From: Bidens hawaiensis
Lineage: Eukaryota > Streptophyta > Magnoliopsida > Asterales > Asteraceae
DNA: 64,000 bases
Assembly: GCA_021521415.1 (NCBI GenBank)
Contig: JAIQDT010002061.1
Location: 1-64,000 of the forward strand
Direction: 5' to 3'
Shown: positions 1 through 11,055 of the stretch, piece by piece
How the letters are laid out: each line of letters opens with the position of its first letter
Numbering within the stretch: position 1 is the stretch's first letter
Made by a program: the position numbers and the translations under genes
Notes under the pieces: generated by a model
What the model saw: only the letters and a program-made list of their open reading frames with translations
Database searches by the model: none
What the model was told of the DNA's origin: nothing

Positions 1-415
1 GCGAAGCACCCAACGCACACGCGCACGGGCTCGGGCGTTGGGCGATAGGCACAATGTGGGCGCTTTGATGGCGCACTTTGTACTTCCAGCGCATCCTCGC
101 TAGCCGCTTGAGAGCCGCCTTAGTATTTTTGGACAATGAGAGTTAGACCCAGAAGTGACAAGCTAACAAAAGACTAGGGACCAAAAATGAAAAATGATAT
201 TCAGTGACCCATCGCAATACGCGATGAGTCCAAGGACACGTCCATCGCGTACCGCGATGGACCGTGATAACTCAAGGACACGTGTCACACTCTGGGTGAC
301 ACATGGCAGCAGGGAAGGACACGTGGCAGGCCACGTGGCGCTCATGCAGAAATGGCGGCGTCGAGGTACGCGACGGCCACGGAAGAGGACGTACGTGATG
401 GGATCCAAAATCAGC

Positions 416-423
416 TATAAATA
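416..423 (+). promoter_or_regulatory. TATA box (TATAAATA) of the first LTR
   Basis: TATAAATA is followed by a CT-rich stretch (about 450-490), a typical plant transcription start context. Three CACGTG cores lie upstream at 279-284, 320-325 and 332-337. Position and composition suggest the pol II promoter of the LTR. Confidence 0.6.
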
Positions 424-896
424 GGGGGGTCACGGGCACTTCATTCTCACACCAATTCACTTTCTCTCTCTAGATTTACTCTCTCACTACCTCGGTTTCC
501 GTGCCCCGATCCGACAAGCGTCACCTCGTAATCCGTGCCACATACCGACGATACCTAGAAGTGCGTTGCCACCAAAAAATAAACCGACATTCTATCTCGA
601 AGTACGCACACGACACGATGACCACCATATACCGCCTCGTTTTGCGTGCCAAGCATCGTAGTGCATGCCAAGCTCTAAGGTTTCGACAGTTTAAGCTCTA
701 GTACGCGTTAGAGAGTAGAAGTGCTGCTCAATCAATCTTAGTAATCAAACTCCGAATACCCGTGTAAGGTAGGAGTTCTGCCTAAGTCATTATTTTATTA
801 TATTATATGGCTTGGATCATAGTCAGGGGTATAGCCCAAACCTTGATCATAAATATGTTTACATAAGCTTTTAAACATACAAAGGATTATAGTAAT

Positions 897-1121
897 GTTT
901 CTTTACAATTAAGAAACACATGTTTTTCATTCATAAGGATATATTCAGGATATCGTTTCTTAACGATTAAGAAACATAGCCTTTCATAAACAAGAAATAT
1001 AGTAAAAACATTGTTTCTTTATGATTAAGAAAACATAAGATTTTTCATTCAACTAGCAATCAATGAATGTTTCTTTTTGAAGAAGAAACAGATTATAGAT
1101 GTTTCTTCATGAAGAAGAAAC
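897..1121 (+). repeat. Five hairpin units GTTTCTT-N-AAGAAAC in the LTR leader
   Basis: Short inverted repeats start at 897, 955, 1013, 1069 and 1101. Each is GTTTCTT, a few bases, then (A)AGAAAC. The first three lie 58 bp apart and the sequence between them is far less conserved, so this looks like a degenerate tandem repeat in which the hairpin is the best kept part. Confidence 0.6.
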
Positions 1122-2046
1122 CCAGCATATGATTAGTAAATAAACAAAAAGACTTCAAGTCTAAATATTTCATTCAAACAAATGATCAATCAAGGTTTTA
1201 AGCTATCAAAACCAGACTAAGGGTTTGTAGCCGGATCAGATGACAATCCGGATATTTATATAAACCTATTTTATAATAGGTCAATCATCAATCAATCAAT
1301 CATTCACAGTCAAGGTTTCAAACGAGATCACCATATCAATCAGAACAGACAGTCACAGGTGAATACGTTAACCTTTTTGATTAGCCAAAAATATTTATAC
1401 TCAATGAGACGAACGGGTGTTTGTCTTAACGAGTCAATCAATGTTTACATGAGGTTGTATGATCTCTAAAACGTTATAATACAAAGTAGAGAATAAAAAC
1501 AACTCAGACCGAATACACATGTGTCTGGATCCAAACATAACCGTTCAGCCTAATCATTCAAAGGCTACGTGACCGCGCGCTAATGGTCATAAATAGTCTC
1601 CCAGTAAGGGCTACGTGGCTCGGGAACAATTGTGTGTGTAGGGCAGTGGTACATAGACCAGAAGTAGAAATGCTTCTGCTGAGCTTGTAGAGAACTATAT
1701 TTGTATTGTAATGTCATTCAAATGTTTTATTGATTCATACGTACCAGGATATAGCTGACGTATTTTCCCACATTTCAGGGAAACAGATTAGCACAAGTAG
1801 CAAGGGATATAGTCAGACAATCGCAAGGTGGAGATGGCTCAGTTTTAAATTATCAAAATATTATAAACAAGATTGAGACATGATTTATAAATCAAACACT
1901 CAGGTATTTATTATCCGACAAGTTTTCGAATAAATTAATATTATTATAACCGAAGCTTCCGCTAAAATGAACCGAAACTCTGATATATTTACAAAACAGA
2001 TACCAACTATTGGTCATACGCCTAGGCCCTAAGCCGGGGTCTGACA

Positions 2047-2194
2047 TTTAGTCTAACAAACTGGAAACGGAAAACATCAAATCGATTTCTTGTTATTTTC
2101 TTAATGAACTGGCTATAATATCAACCCTTAAAGCAATAGTATGCATTTATTATTACCTTTCTGCATATAATTTTTGATGCACGGGTACTGACGA
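2047..2194. other. Short spacer, no feature recognised
   Basis: AT-rich sequence between the LTR end and the first hAT-like element. I see no coding or structural signal. Confidence 0.5.
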
Positions 2195-2525
2195 TAGGGA
2201 TGAGCACGGTAACGTACCGTACCGACCGGGTACCGAAAATACCGATCCCGAAAATCGGAAATTCTTGGTACCAGGTACCGGCACCGAAATATTCGGTTCG
2301 GTACCGGGATAATATCGGTACCAAGAATTTCGAAACTTAAAACTCGGGAAATACCGATACCGTACCGAAATTAGCCCATCAAACTTAATTTGTTAAAACT
2401 CGGGAAATACCGGATCGTACCGATTCCGAAAGTTAAACTTTGGTACCGATTCGGTACCAACGGTACCAAATCGGTACCGATTTCGGTATTGGTACCGGTA
2501 TCGGTACCGATTTTGCTCATCCCTA
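2195..2525. mobile_element. Non-autonomous hAT-like element rich in TACCG
   Basis: The ends are TAGGGATGAGC and GCTCATCCCTA, a perfect 11-bp terminal inverted repeat. A perfect 8-bp target duplication ACTGACGA flanks them (2187-2194 and 2526-2533), the hAT signature. The 331-bp interior is largely iterations of TACCG/CGGTA on both strands, and it has no transposase. The TAGGG terminus and 8-bp TSD support hAT over other superfamilies. Confidence 0.85.
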
Positions 2526-3047
2526 ACTGACGATGGAGTACATAGGCCTATAAAACCAAAACTTGCACAAGCGACCTGTTTTGACCCATTATACTCGATC
2601 TGTTTTGACCCGTTACAACCGAGTGTTTATATCGAACATATCCCCCCCCCCTCCCCACACACACACTGGTAAAAGTTCCTGGATCCGCCACTGTATGTGA
2701 TCGTTGTTCATTTTTCATAAAGTTTCTTACAGAGTTGAAGACTTACAATTGTTCAACTATTGATTTTATTCCAGTTATTATCTAACATACTGAAACATTT
2801 TTGAATAAATGAGCGATTAAATATTATGTATCTTCCAACATTATGCCACAAAATAATTCACTAGAGTTGCTCAATTAATTGATTTCATGGCGATTAATAA
2901 TATTATCTACGTTACATTATTTATTCCGTCAAGATAAGTGTCCATCAATAATAACTTTTGTTTCTAAGATATCTTGCTATGCATATATTTCTTCTAACAG
3001 ATTTATCTTTCCATGTAAGGCCGTCCTAGATTACATACAGGCTCAGT
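2526..3047. other. AT-rich spacer with a C-rich/CA simple repeat
   Basis: Contains a C-run followed by CA repeats at about 2641-2667. Otherwise it is AT-rich sequence with no open frame that looks coding. Confidence 0.5.
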
Positions 3048-3543
3048 TAGGGGTGCAAATGAGCCGAGCTGCTCGCAAGCTACTCGAGATCGGCTCGTTA
3101 AAAAGCTCGATCGAGTCGAGCTTTATCGAGCCCGAGCCCGAGCTCGAGCCTAAAAATAAGCTCGTTTAATAAACGAGCCCGATCTTTACTTATCGAGCTC
3201 GAGCCGGCTCGCGAGCCTAAACTAGCCTGCCATTTATATAATTTTTTTAAAATATATATTTAATAATTATTAATTAATAAATATTATGTTATGAAAAAAT
3301 AAATAAAAATAACTAAATAATATATATTCTTTCATAAATAAAACTATAATATAAAAAATATATAAAATAATTATAATTATAAAAAAATATAATTAATAAA
3401 TAATAACCGAGCCGAGCCCGAGCCGTGCTCGAGCTTCAAAATCCATTCATGAGCCGAGCTCGAGCTCGAGCTCTGTGTAAGTTAAACGAGCCGAGCTCGA
3501 GCCTAGTCGAGCTCGGGCTCGGCTCGGCTCGTTTGCATCCCTA
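3048..3543. mobile_element. Non-autonomous hAT-like element rich in GAGCTCGA
   Basis: The ends TAGGGGTGCAAATGAGC and GCTCGTTTGCATCCCTA form an imperfect terminal inverted repeat. The flanks GGCTCAGT (3040-3047) and GGCTCAGC (3544-3551) match at 7 of 8 positions, as for an aged 8-bp hAT target duplication. Both subterminal regions are built of GAGCTCG/GAGCCGAGC iterations around an AT-only core (about 3230-3405). There is no transposase, and the open frame across its left part is composition-driven. Confidence 0.8.
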
Positions 3544-4049
3544 GGCTCAGCCGGTGTCTAGGGCACATTCTTATTTAAAGGTCTGAAATATTTAAAAAAA
3601 AAGTATATGTACACAAGGAAAAAAATTAACCTTAATTAGTGAATTGAGCTTAAAATGTCTTAAAAGAAAACAATAAGTGTCATAAAATCTGAACAAATTT
3701 GTTAAACATTAAATATTCTAATATACTTTAGGCCTAGTAATGAAATAATACAATTATAATCGATTCTTTTGGAATTTTGTTTTTATATAAGGGTCATTTT
3801 TAGTACTTGTTATAGGCGCTCAAGTCTTGAAGATGGCCACGGACTCACGTACAATGAACATGATTAATGTATGACTAAACAAATGATTAATGAAACACAT
3901 ATGTAGTATCGGTTGTGAAAATAAAGTTTCGTGGATTTAAAATTGGAACTATGATAAAATTGTTTATACAATCTCAAATTCTAATACTGTTACAAAGAAA
4001 TAACATATGTTTTTCAGATTCAACCACATTGTTTTAGATATTTTTATAT
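3544..4049. other. AT-rich intergenic spacer
   Basis: No coding, RNA or repeat signal recognised between the GAGCTCG-rich element and the Mutator-like element. Confidence 0.5.
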
Positions 4050-4569
4050 GAGAAATCTGCAATTTGCCTCCCTGGTTTATATCATCGTGAGATGGGTTAA
4101 CCACTGAAAAAGATTTTGCGAACTTTGCGCCACTGTGTTTCTCCGGAGGGTTCTTCTGACTCCTGCCGTCAGTTGACCATCAGTTGACCGTTGGTATTTT
4201 ACTAATAATACCAACATATTAAGGGTATTTAAGTAATCTTCTAATAAATAATAAATATTATAATAATAGTAGTAATAATAATAATAATAATAATCGTAGA
4301 ACATCAGTAGTAGCAACTCATTACAATCCATCATCATCAGTAGCAACTCATCTTCATCATCATCAACCTCACATACTTGATGTTCTTCATCATCTTCAAC
4401 CTCAAATCCTCAAACCCACCACCAAGTAATCCCTCGTACAAGTAATCGAATCTCTCAAATCCTTAAACCCAAAAATCATTCCGACCAAAACCCCTAACCT
4501 CCGGCACCACGTCGTCGCCACGGCAAACGCCGCCGCCATGGATTCCGGTCATCTCGTTTTTCTGGTCAT

Positions 4570-5870
4570 CGTTCGGTTCGGGTGAAAAGTTTATAACAAA
4601 ATGGTTCGTTTAGTTGTTTTCGGGTAAAAAGTTCACTAAAAAATGGTTCGTTGGGTTGTTTTCGAGGTCGGTTCGGGTGAAAAGTTTATAAAAAAATGAT
4701 TCGTTTGGTTGTTGTCGGGTGAAAATTTTATTAAAAAACGGTTCGTTTTGGTTGTTTTCGGGGTCGTTTAGGGTGAAAAGTTTACAAAAAATGGTTCGTT
4801 TGGTTGTTTTCGGGTGAAAAGTTCACTAAAATATGGTTCGTTTGGTTGTTTTTGGGGTCGGTTCGGGTGAAAAGTTTACTAAACAACGGTTCGTTTGTTT
4901 GTTTTCGGGTTAAAAGTTTACTAAAAAACGGCTCGTTTCGTTTTCGGGCTAAAAGTTTACTAAAAAACGGCCCGTTTCGTTGTTTAGGGCGAAAAGTTTA
5001 CTAAAAAACGGCTCGTTTCGTTGTTTTTAGGCGAAAAGTTTACTAAATAACGGCTCGTTTGGTTGTTTTCGGACAAAAAGTTTACTAAAAACGGCGCGTT
5101 TCGTTGTTTTCGGGTGAAAGTTTACTAAAAAACGACCCGTTTCGTTGTTTTTGAGCGAAAACTACAATAAAAAATGACCCGTTTCGTTGTTTTTTAGCGA
5201 AAATTACAATAAAATACGAGCCGTTTCGTTGTTTTCGGACGAAATGTTTACTAAAGTTTACTAAAAAAAGGCCCGTTTCGTCGTTTTCGGACGAAAATTT
5301 TACTAAAAAACGGCCTGTTTCGTCGTTTTCGGGCGAAAAGTTTACTAAAAAACGGCCCATTTCGTCGTTTCCAGACGAAAATTTTACTAAAAAACGAGTC
5401 ATGTCGTTATTTTCGGGCGAAAAGTTTACTACAAAACGACCCGTTTCGTCGTTTTCGGATGAAAAGTTTACTAAAAAGCGAGCCGTGTCGTTGTTTTCGG
5501 GCGAAAATTTTACTTAAAAAACGGTCCGTTTCGTCGTTTTCGGGCGAAAATTTTACTAAAAAACGAGTCGTTTTGTCGTTTTCGGACGAAAAGTTTACTA
5601 AAAAACGAGTCGTGTCATTGTTTTCGGGCGAAAAATTTACTAAAAAACGAGTCGTGTCGTTGTTTTCGGGCTAAAAGTTTACCAAAAAACGAGTCGTTTC
5701 GTTGTTTTTGGGTGAAAAGTTTACCAAAAAACGAGTCGTTTAGTTATTTTCGGGCTAAAAGTTTGCAACAAAACGGCCCGTTTCGTTGTTTTCGAGTGAA
5801 ATGTTTACAAAAAAATGAATCGTTTCGTTGTTTTTGGGCTAAAATATTACTAAAACAAACCATTTTTTAG
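4570..5870 (+). repeat. Minisatellite, about 42-bp unit, about 30 degenerate copies
   Basis: The unit reads roughly CGTTTCGTTGTTTTCGGGCG followed by AAAAGTTTACTAAAAAACGG. Successive AAAAGTTTAC cores lie about 42 bp apart (for example near 4991, 5033 and 5075), with occasional longer steps. Variants keep the TTTTCGG and GTTTACTAAAA parts. Open frames across the array are by-products of the repeat, not genes. Confidence 0.8.
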
Positions 5871-6033
5871 TGAAAATATTACTAAAATATTGTCCTTTTA
5901 AGCTTTTTACAAATTGCAAAATGGTTGTTTTTAAAATGGTTTTTTAAAATGTTGGCATATGATAAAGATAAAGAGGAATTCTTAAACAAAGTGAGGAATA
6001 TATATTACATATTGTATAGATATATCAAATGTT

Positions 6034-6095
6034 AGTTTAGTTCAAATGGTTCCAAAGGTCGCAGGTTCGAACCCCACTGTCTACACGATTTTAGA
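6034..6095 (+). repeat. tRNA/SINE-like pol III box A and box B fragment
   Basis: A box-A-like TAGTTTAGTTCAAATGG is followed about 15 bp later by a perfect box B, GGTTCGAACCC (about 6064-6074). The arms needed for a tRNA cloverleaf are missing, so this is not a tRNA gene. A SINE head or tRNA-derived relic inside the MULE is the likely reading. Confidence 0.35.
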
Positions 6096-6299
6096 ACATA
6101 AGTTTTAATATTAATTATAGGCTTAGGGGTAAAATGGTAATTTCAACTTTTTTTGGTCAGTCAACTCACGGTCAACTGACGGCAAGGGTACAGACTGACC
6201 CGCCCAAATTTCACAGTGGCCCAAAGTTCACAAAATCTTTTTCAGTGTTTAACCCATCTCGCGACGATATAAACCAGGGAGGAAAATAGTAGATTTCTC

Positions 6300-7286
6300 T
6301 TTTCATATTAACGGTTTTTATTTCCACCACAAAAACACTTGCTTGTTATTTTGTAAACCAGTGGAGTTTACTTGGAAAAGAAAATGTTCCATACTAATAT
6401 ATTCGAATCCATAACCAAGATTTCCAATGCATGGGATATTGTAGCACTTACTAGTGAGCTCTATCGATTAGTGTTACACAAAAGTAATTCATGATACTTA
6501 TACAATTAGATCCGCTCTTCATTGACAAATTTGGGATTTACGATCCTAGCTATAATACGATTTGATTTTCTAAAACCTTGCTTTGAGTTGGTATATTTTG
6601 ATTGAATTACTATTACTATTACCATTACTAATAATAACAAATGAGAACTTTGGTGTCGTAAAATCGCCATTGGGCCACTTTGCGACACCCTGTTGGTTAT
6701 TGGCATTTTGTTTCTTTTTATTTATTTTTGTTTTTTAGTCTTGGTAGCGTAACGAACGTAATGAAAGCTGACTAGATGCCAATTTTTTTGTTTAGTTACG
6801 GAACCGTAATTTTTTGTTTTAGTTCGCATAAACTTTTTCCCTATGTTTTAGTTATGTTACCGGAGAAAAAACAGACTGAATGTCAATTTTGTTTTTGATT
6901 GTTTTCCTTTTAGTACCGGTATCATAACGCAAGTGTCGCAAACCAACTGAATTTACATAGATTCACCGCCTCAATGGTCGGGATTGACAATGCTTTTTAC
7001 CAACGTTCGGGTTTTACCGACGGATGTTACCTCATTGGTCCACTATGTTTTGCCATTTGTTTTTGTTTTATTTATGGTTTTAGTTCCGGCACCATAACGC
7101 TTGTAACTGAAACCGACCAAATTCGTTTTGACTTACCGCCTTAACACCTAGGACTGACAATGTTGGGGTTTTACCATCCTCGAGTTTACCGACTAGCCCC
7201 TACGCAACGCACCGAGTAAAACTTTAGTTTTGTCATAAAAAGCAAAAACTAAAGATTATGAGGATTTTTTTATCGAAACCTCAAAC
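6300..7286. other. Unassigned repeat-like sequence with a degenerate duplication of about 170 bp
   Basis: The segments near 6912 and 7082 share AGT(A/T)CCGG(T/C)A(T/C)CATAACGC, then ACC(A/G)A(A/C)(C/T)(A/T) motifs and TTACCGCC/TCACCGCC about 170 bp apart. This suggests an old tandem duplication. No gene and no clear termini are visible. Confidence 0.35.
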
Positions 7287-7955
7287 AAGGGCTGTAAGCG
7301 AACCAAATCAAACCGGAAGAAACCTTCTCCGTGTTTCTCCGTTAAACGGACGGCTCACGAACACCATGTCGAACGAAAATTCATGACTGTGTCCGGTCAT
7401 TAAGGAATTGAGTTTGTTCGTGTCCCTTCATTAGTATTGTAAACGAACGCTAACGGGCACTAATAGACAACCGGACACTAATGGACAAGTAAACACTAAT
7501 TGACACTAATGAAAGTTAATTGACAAACAAACATAAACACAAAAAAATACTTAACATAAACACTAATAATTACACCACATGATATCAGAAAATACTTAAC
7601 ACTTAACATACTAACCAAAAACATAATCATATAAAATTAATTTTTTGTCGTTCAAAATCCACAAACTTCTACTATTTCACGAGAAATAAACTTCAAATTC
7701 TTCATTCTTTAAGGAATTTCAACATCCACAACACTGTTAAACTAACTTTAGCTGACAGACGTTATTGCACAGGCGTTCACGAATACTATTAAACAAACAC
7801 GGCATTTGTCCGTGTTCGCCCGTTAAGCTTACCGAACAAATTTTTATTATTCGTGTCCGCGTCGTTTTTTAAACGGACAGTCATAAACGAACTTTCCACC
7901 TAACGAATAGTCGGGCGGACCAGTGTCCGCCGGTCGTGGTTTGCTTACAGCCCTA
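7287..7955. mobile_element. Non-autonomous hAT-like element (AGGGCTGTAAGCGAACC family)
   Basis: The termini AAGGGCTGTAAGCGAACC and GGTTTGCTTACAGCCCTA are inverted repeats, with one changed terminal base at the left end. They are flanked by a perfect 8-bp duplication CCTCAAAC (7279-7286 and 7956-7963). The subterminal regions are rich in CGGACA/TGTCCG and CGAAC motifs in both orientations. The core is AT-rich and has no transposase. Confidence 0.82.
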
Positions 7956-8087
7956 CCTCAAACCTGAATACTTGGATTGGATCATTGATAAATGCGATTG
8001 GGTTATTTACTTATTTTTACATTCTTGGATTTGGGCCTTAAGTGTGCATTTAATCAACAGATGGGCTTGTTTTTAGTTGGAAGTAAT

Positions 8088-8740
8088 TAGGGATGGTAAT
8101 GGGTCGGGTTTGGGTCGGGTTTGGGTCGGGTTTAGGTATTCCCAAACCCATACCCGGTTATCATAGCCCATCCCAAACCCGTCCCAACCCCGTTGGGTTT
8201 TTATCGGGTAATTACCCGTCGGGTTTCGGGGATACCCATTGGGTATACTCGACCAAAACCTGTCGGGTTCCCTATCGGATTTGACAAATATATCCATTAC
8301 TTTGAATATAAACATTATGTACAAAAGAATAAAAACAAAAAAGTTAAAAATCAAACTGATAAAATTATTTTATCACGTATCGTTCATGGATTCTACATTG
8401 AGATTATTTTACTTTCAAAATCTCACAACATTTTATTTTAGTTGCTTTCTCACAAGTCACAACCTTTTGTGATTGTATTACTAGCTCCAACCACTAAACC
8501 ATGAACGATTGTATGTTAAACCATGAACTATTGCATGCATAAAAAAATTATAACGGGTAAACGGGTAAATATTATCGGGTAATCGGGTATTTTAAAAATC
8601 CTAGACCCGTCCCAAACCCACGAAAAATTTCAAAACGATTCTCATACCCGTCCCAAACCCTAATGGGATGGGTTTAACCCATCCCAATTATGTCGGGTTT
8701 CGAGTTTTCTCATCGAGTTCGAGTTTAACTGCCATCCCTA
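8088..8740. mobile_element. Non-autonomous hAT-like element rich in GGGTCGGGT
   Basis: The ends TAGGGATGG and CCATCCCTA are inverted repeats. The flanks GAAGTAAT (8080-8087) and TAAGTAAT (8741-8748) match at 7 of 8. Both arms are built from GGGTCGGGTTTGGG/CCCAAACCCGTCCC iterations around an AT-rich core. The frames across it arise from the repeats. Confidence 0.78.
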
Positions 8741-8954
8741 TAAGTAATTTTGTATTTTTCTAGCTGGTCTTTTCTAATGCAATCCTTCCGTTGAGACGTC
8801 AATTTAAGGTTGGTAAGCATTAATTAAGTTAATAAATTGTTTTTTTTAATTAGAGGTGACAATGACAAGACATAAAATATCAAGTAGACCTAAAAAGTAA
8901 TACCTGTAATTTGGCTTAAGAGTCATTCATGTGTCTAAATCTTATGTCTTTCTA
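8741..8954. other. AT-rich spacer
   Basis: Short AT-rich sequence. I see nothing that can be named. Confidence 0.4.
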
Positions 8955-9430
8955 AAGCCATGTGTAATGGGATGCTCTAAAGACGAATAAAGCTTTTACA
9001 TCATCTTTCAGGCATTATGAGGCGTTATAAGGGCTTGAAAGTTTTTAATATAAAGTCCATATGTGTCTTGAAGTGTAATGATTGAGGGGGGTATTGAGGG
9101 GCATTATCCAACACAAGTTTTTGACTAAAAAATGTAATGATAAGATGATATGACAGAAAATGCACCCTAAGGGGCAGTAATCATTACATATGATCTAAGG
9201 CTATATGTAATGAGACATTACATGGGCAGATAAAATTCCTACACCGTCCCCCGTCCACGTCTCCGGGGCATTATGGAGCTTTATAAGGGCATATACATTA
9301 TTACAATAAAGCTTATATGTGTTGAAATGTAATCATTGAAAAAACATTAAGAAACATTATCTATTAAAAATAATTTTTACTAGAAATGTGACGATGACGC
9401 GATGAAAAATGTTGTTTACGAGGCATAAAC
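8955..9430. mobile_element. Tandem pair of related MITE-like sequences
   Basis: Copy 1 (about 8955-9196) and copy 2 (about 9202-9430) share GGCATTATG, (T)TTATAAGGGC, AATAAAG, TATGTGT(C)TTGAA(G)TGTAAT and a TGATGACG/GATAAGATGAT block in the same order. Copy 1 begins AGCCATGTGTAATG and ends CATTACATATGATCT, an imperfect inverted repeat. The superfamily is uncertain (Tourist/Harbinger-like is possible). No coding capacity. Confidence 0.5.
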
Positions 9431-9499
9431 TCTTAATCATGGTATAACTAGATACAACTTTGAGTTTTCTAACAAAATGGGTTGCATCATGGTTTTACT

Positions 9500-11047
9500 T
9501 AAGGGTGGCAAACCCAACCCAAATGGATTGTTTTGGGTGAAGATGGATACACTTTAAAAGTAAAATGGGTTATGAAGGATCATGAAAATTCTTTAAGGGG
9601 GTCAGGATGGGTTGGAAATATACAAGTGAGTTTCATTTATAGATTAAAATGGGTCAAAACAAAATATCCAACTTATCCAAAATTTATCTAATTCAAAATA
9701 CCCAAACTATCACGTGTGAAATAAAACTCATCTGAAACCCAAAAAACGATCAAAACGAAACAAAACCCCGGACCGACTAAACGAAACTGAACCAAAATAG
9801 AAAACGACCACAACGAAACAAAAAAACCGATATGAAACCGAAAAGTTGGCCAAAGCGAAACAAAAAAAAAACGAAATGTAACTGAAAAGCTGACCAAAAC
9901 AAAACAAAAACACCGAACCGACCAAAACAAAACAAGAAAACCGAAACGAAACTGAATTGAGATAGAAAAACGACCAAAACGAAACAAAAAGCCGATATGA
10001 AACCGAAAATCTGACCAAAACGGAAAAAAAAAGCGAAATGCAACTGAAAACCTGATCAATACAAAACAAAAACACCAAATAGACCGAAACGAAACAAAAA
10101 AAAAACCAAAACGAAACTGAACCGAAATATAAAAACGACAAAAATGAAACAAAAAAAACGAAATGCAATTGAAAAGCTAACCAAATCAAAACAAAAACAT
10201 TGAACCGACCAAAACGAAACAAAAAAACCGAAATGAAACTGAACCGAAATAGAAAAACGACCGAAACGAAACAAAAAAATGAATTGAAACTGAAAAACTG
10301 ACCAAAAGGAAACATAAAAACACTAAATGCAAATAAAAAACCGGACCAAAACGAATCAAAAACACCGAGCCGACCAAAACGAAACAAAAAAATTGAAACG
10401 AAACTGAACTGAAAATAGAAAAACGATACAAAAAAACCGATATGAAACAAAAAAGCCGACTAAAACGAAATAAAAAAAAAGCGAAATGCAATCAAAAAGC
10501 AAAACGAAACAAAAAAATTGAAACGTAGCCAACCAAAATAAAACAAAATGAATCGAAATAAAACATAAAAAATGAAATAAAACCGAAAAAATTGACTAAA
10601 ACAAAACAACACTGAAACCGAAAAAACCGAGAAATTGAAACCGAAATCATTGAAACCGAGCAGATACCGAAACTGACCGAAATGAAAAGAAAACAAAACC
10701 GAACAAAAAAAACCTGAAAAACTCGAACCTGAACCGGTACAAAACGATTTTTTTATGAACAATGATAACGGGGAAAAAATTTAGTTATTTTACATTTTGC
10801 GTTTTTTTTATATTTTGAGTTATTATTTTTTTAATAGTTTATTTGAATATTTGTTTGAAAGGTTTTTATAACCCTTTGTATGTAAACCTTTACTTGGATC
10901 AAGATGTGTAAGCTTTACCCATCTTAACCCATATCCATCATAACCCTCTATTTTAAAAATCCAACCTGACCTCATATCCATCATGACCCATACCCATCCT
11001 AACTAATCACCCAAATCCAACCCAACCCACTCTAATTGCCACCTCTA
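9500..11047. mobile_element. Non-autonomous hAT-like element with a long AC-rich repeat core
   Basis: The ends TAAGGGTGGCAA and TTGCCACCTCTA form an imperfect inverted repeat, and a perfect 8-bp duplication GTTTTACT flanks them (9492-9499 and 11048-11055). The subterminal arms carry GGGTTGG/CCAACCC-type motifs. The core (about 9735-10740) is an array of ACCGAAACGAAACAAAAAA-type units. The six or so long minus-strand open frames here (Phe/Arg/Ser-rich) only reflect the array. Confidence 0.8.
9735..10740. repeat. Degenerate CCGAAACGAAACAAAA tandem array
   Basis: About 1 kb of short, irregular units combining ACCGAAA, ACGAAAC, AACAAAAAA and TGACCAAA. It lacks a stable long period but shows a higher-order recurrence of about 50-70 bp (for example GAAATGCAACTGAAAA blocks near 9870, 10035 and 10160). 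Confidence 0.7.
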
Positions 11048-11055
11048 GTTTTACT

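Larger units (their letters stand above)
1..2046 (+). mobile_element. LTR (right part; solo or 3' LTR) of a Ty3/gypsy-like element
   Basis: The stretch has an LTR layout: a GC-rich U3-like segment with ACGT/G-box motifs, a TATA box at 416-423, a pyrimidine-rich likely start region after it, then about 1.6 kb of AT-rich R/U5-like sequence ending in GGGGTCTGACA at 2046. That end resembles the CA-ending termini of plant gypsy LTRs. No primer binding site follows, so it is either a 3' LTR or a solo LTR. Its left end lies before the window or is not recognisable. No protein-coding remnant is visible. The lineage is unresolved. Confidence 0.5.
4050..6299. mobile_element. Non-autonomous Mutator-like element (MULE) with long TIRs
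   Basis: Positions 4050-4195 and the reverse complement of about 6155-6299 align over about 145 bp, starting GAGAAATCT and sharing CCTCCCTGGTTTATATC, ACTGAAAAAGATTTTG and GCCGTCAGTTGACC. The flanks TTTTTATAT (4041-4049) and TTTTCATAT (6300-6308) match at 8 of 9 positions, as expected for a 9-bp Mutator target duplication. The interior is an array of about 42-bp repeats plus AT-rich sequence. No MURA-type transposase is present, so it is non-autonomous. Confidence 0.75.

Noticed and set aside
4804..5674. Open frames with repeated Lys-Phe-Thr-Lys-type peptides
   Set aside because: They translate the 42-bp minisatellite, with no start context or known family.
6034..6095. Functional tRNA gene
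   Set aside because: Box A and box B are present, but there is no anticodon arm or acceptor stem pairing.
9688..10762. Long overlapping minus-strand open frames (up to 240 codons) rich in Phe, Arg, Ser and Val
   Set aside because: They are by-products of the AC-rich tandem array. Several frames are open at once and no domain is visible.
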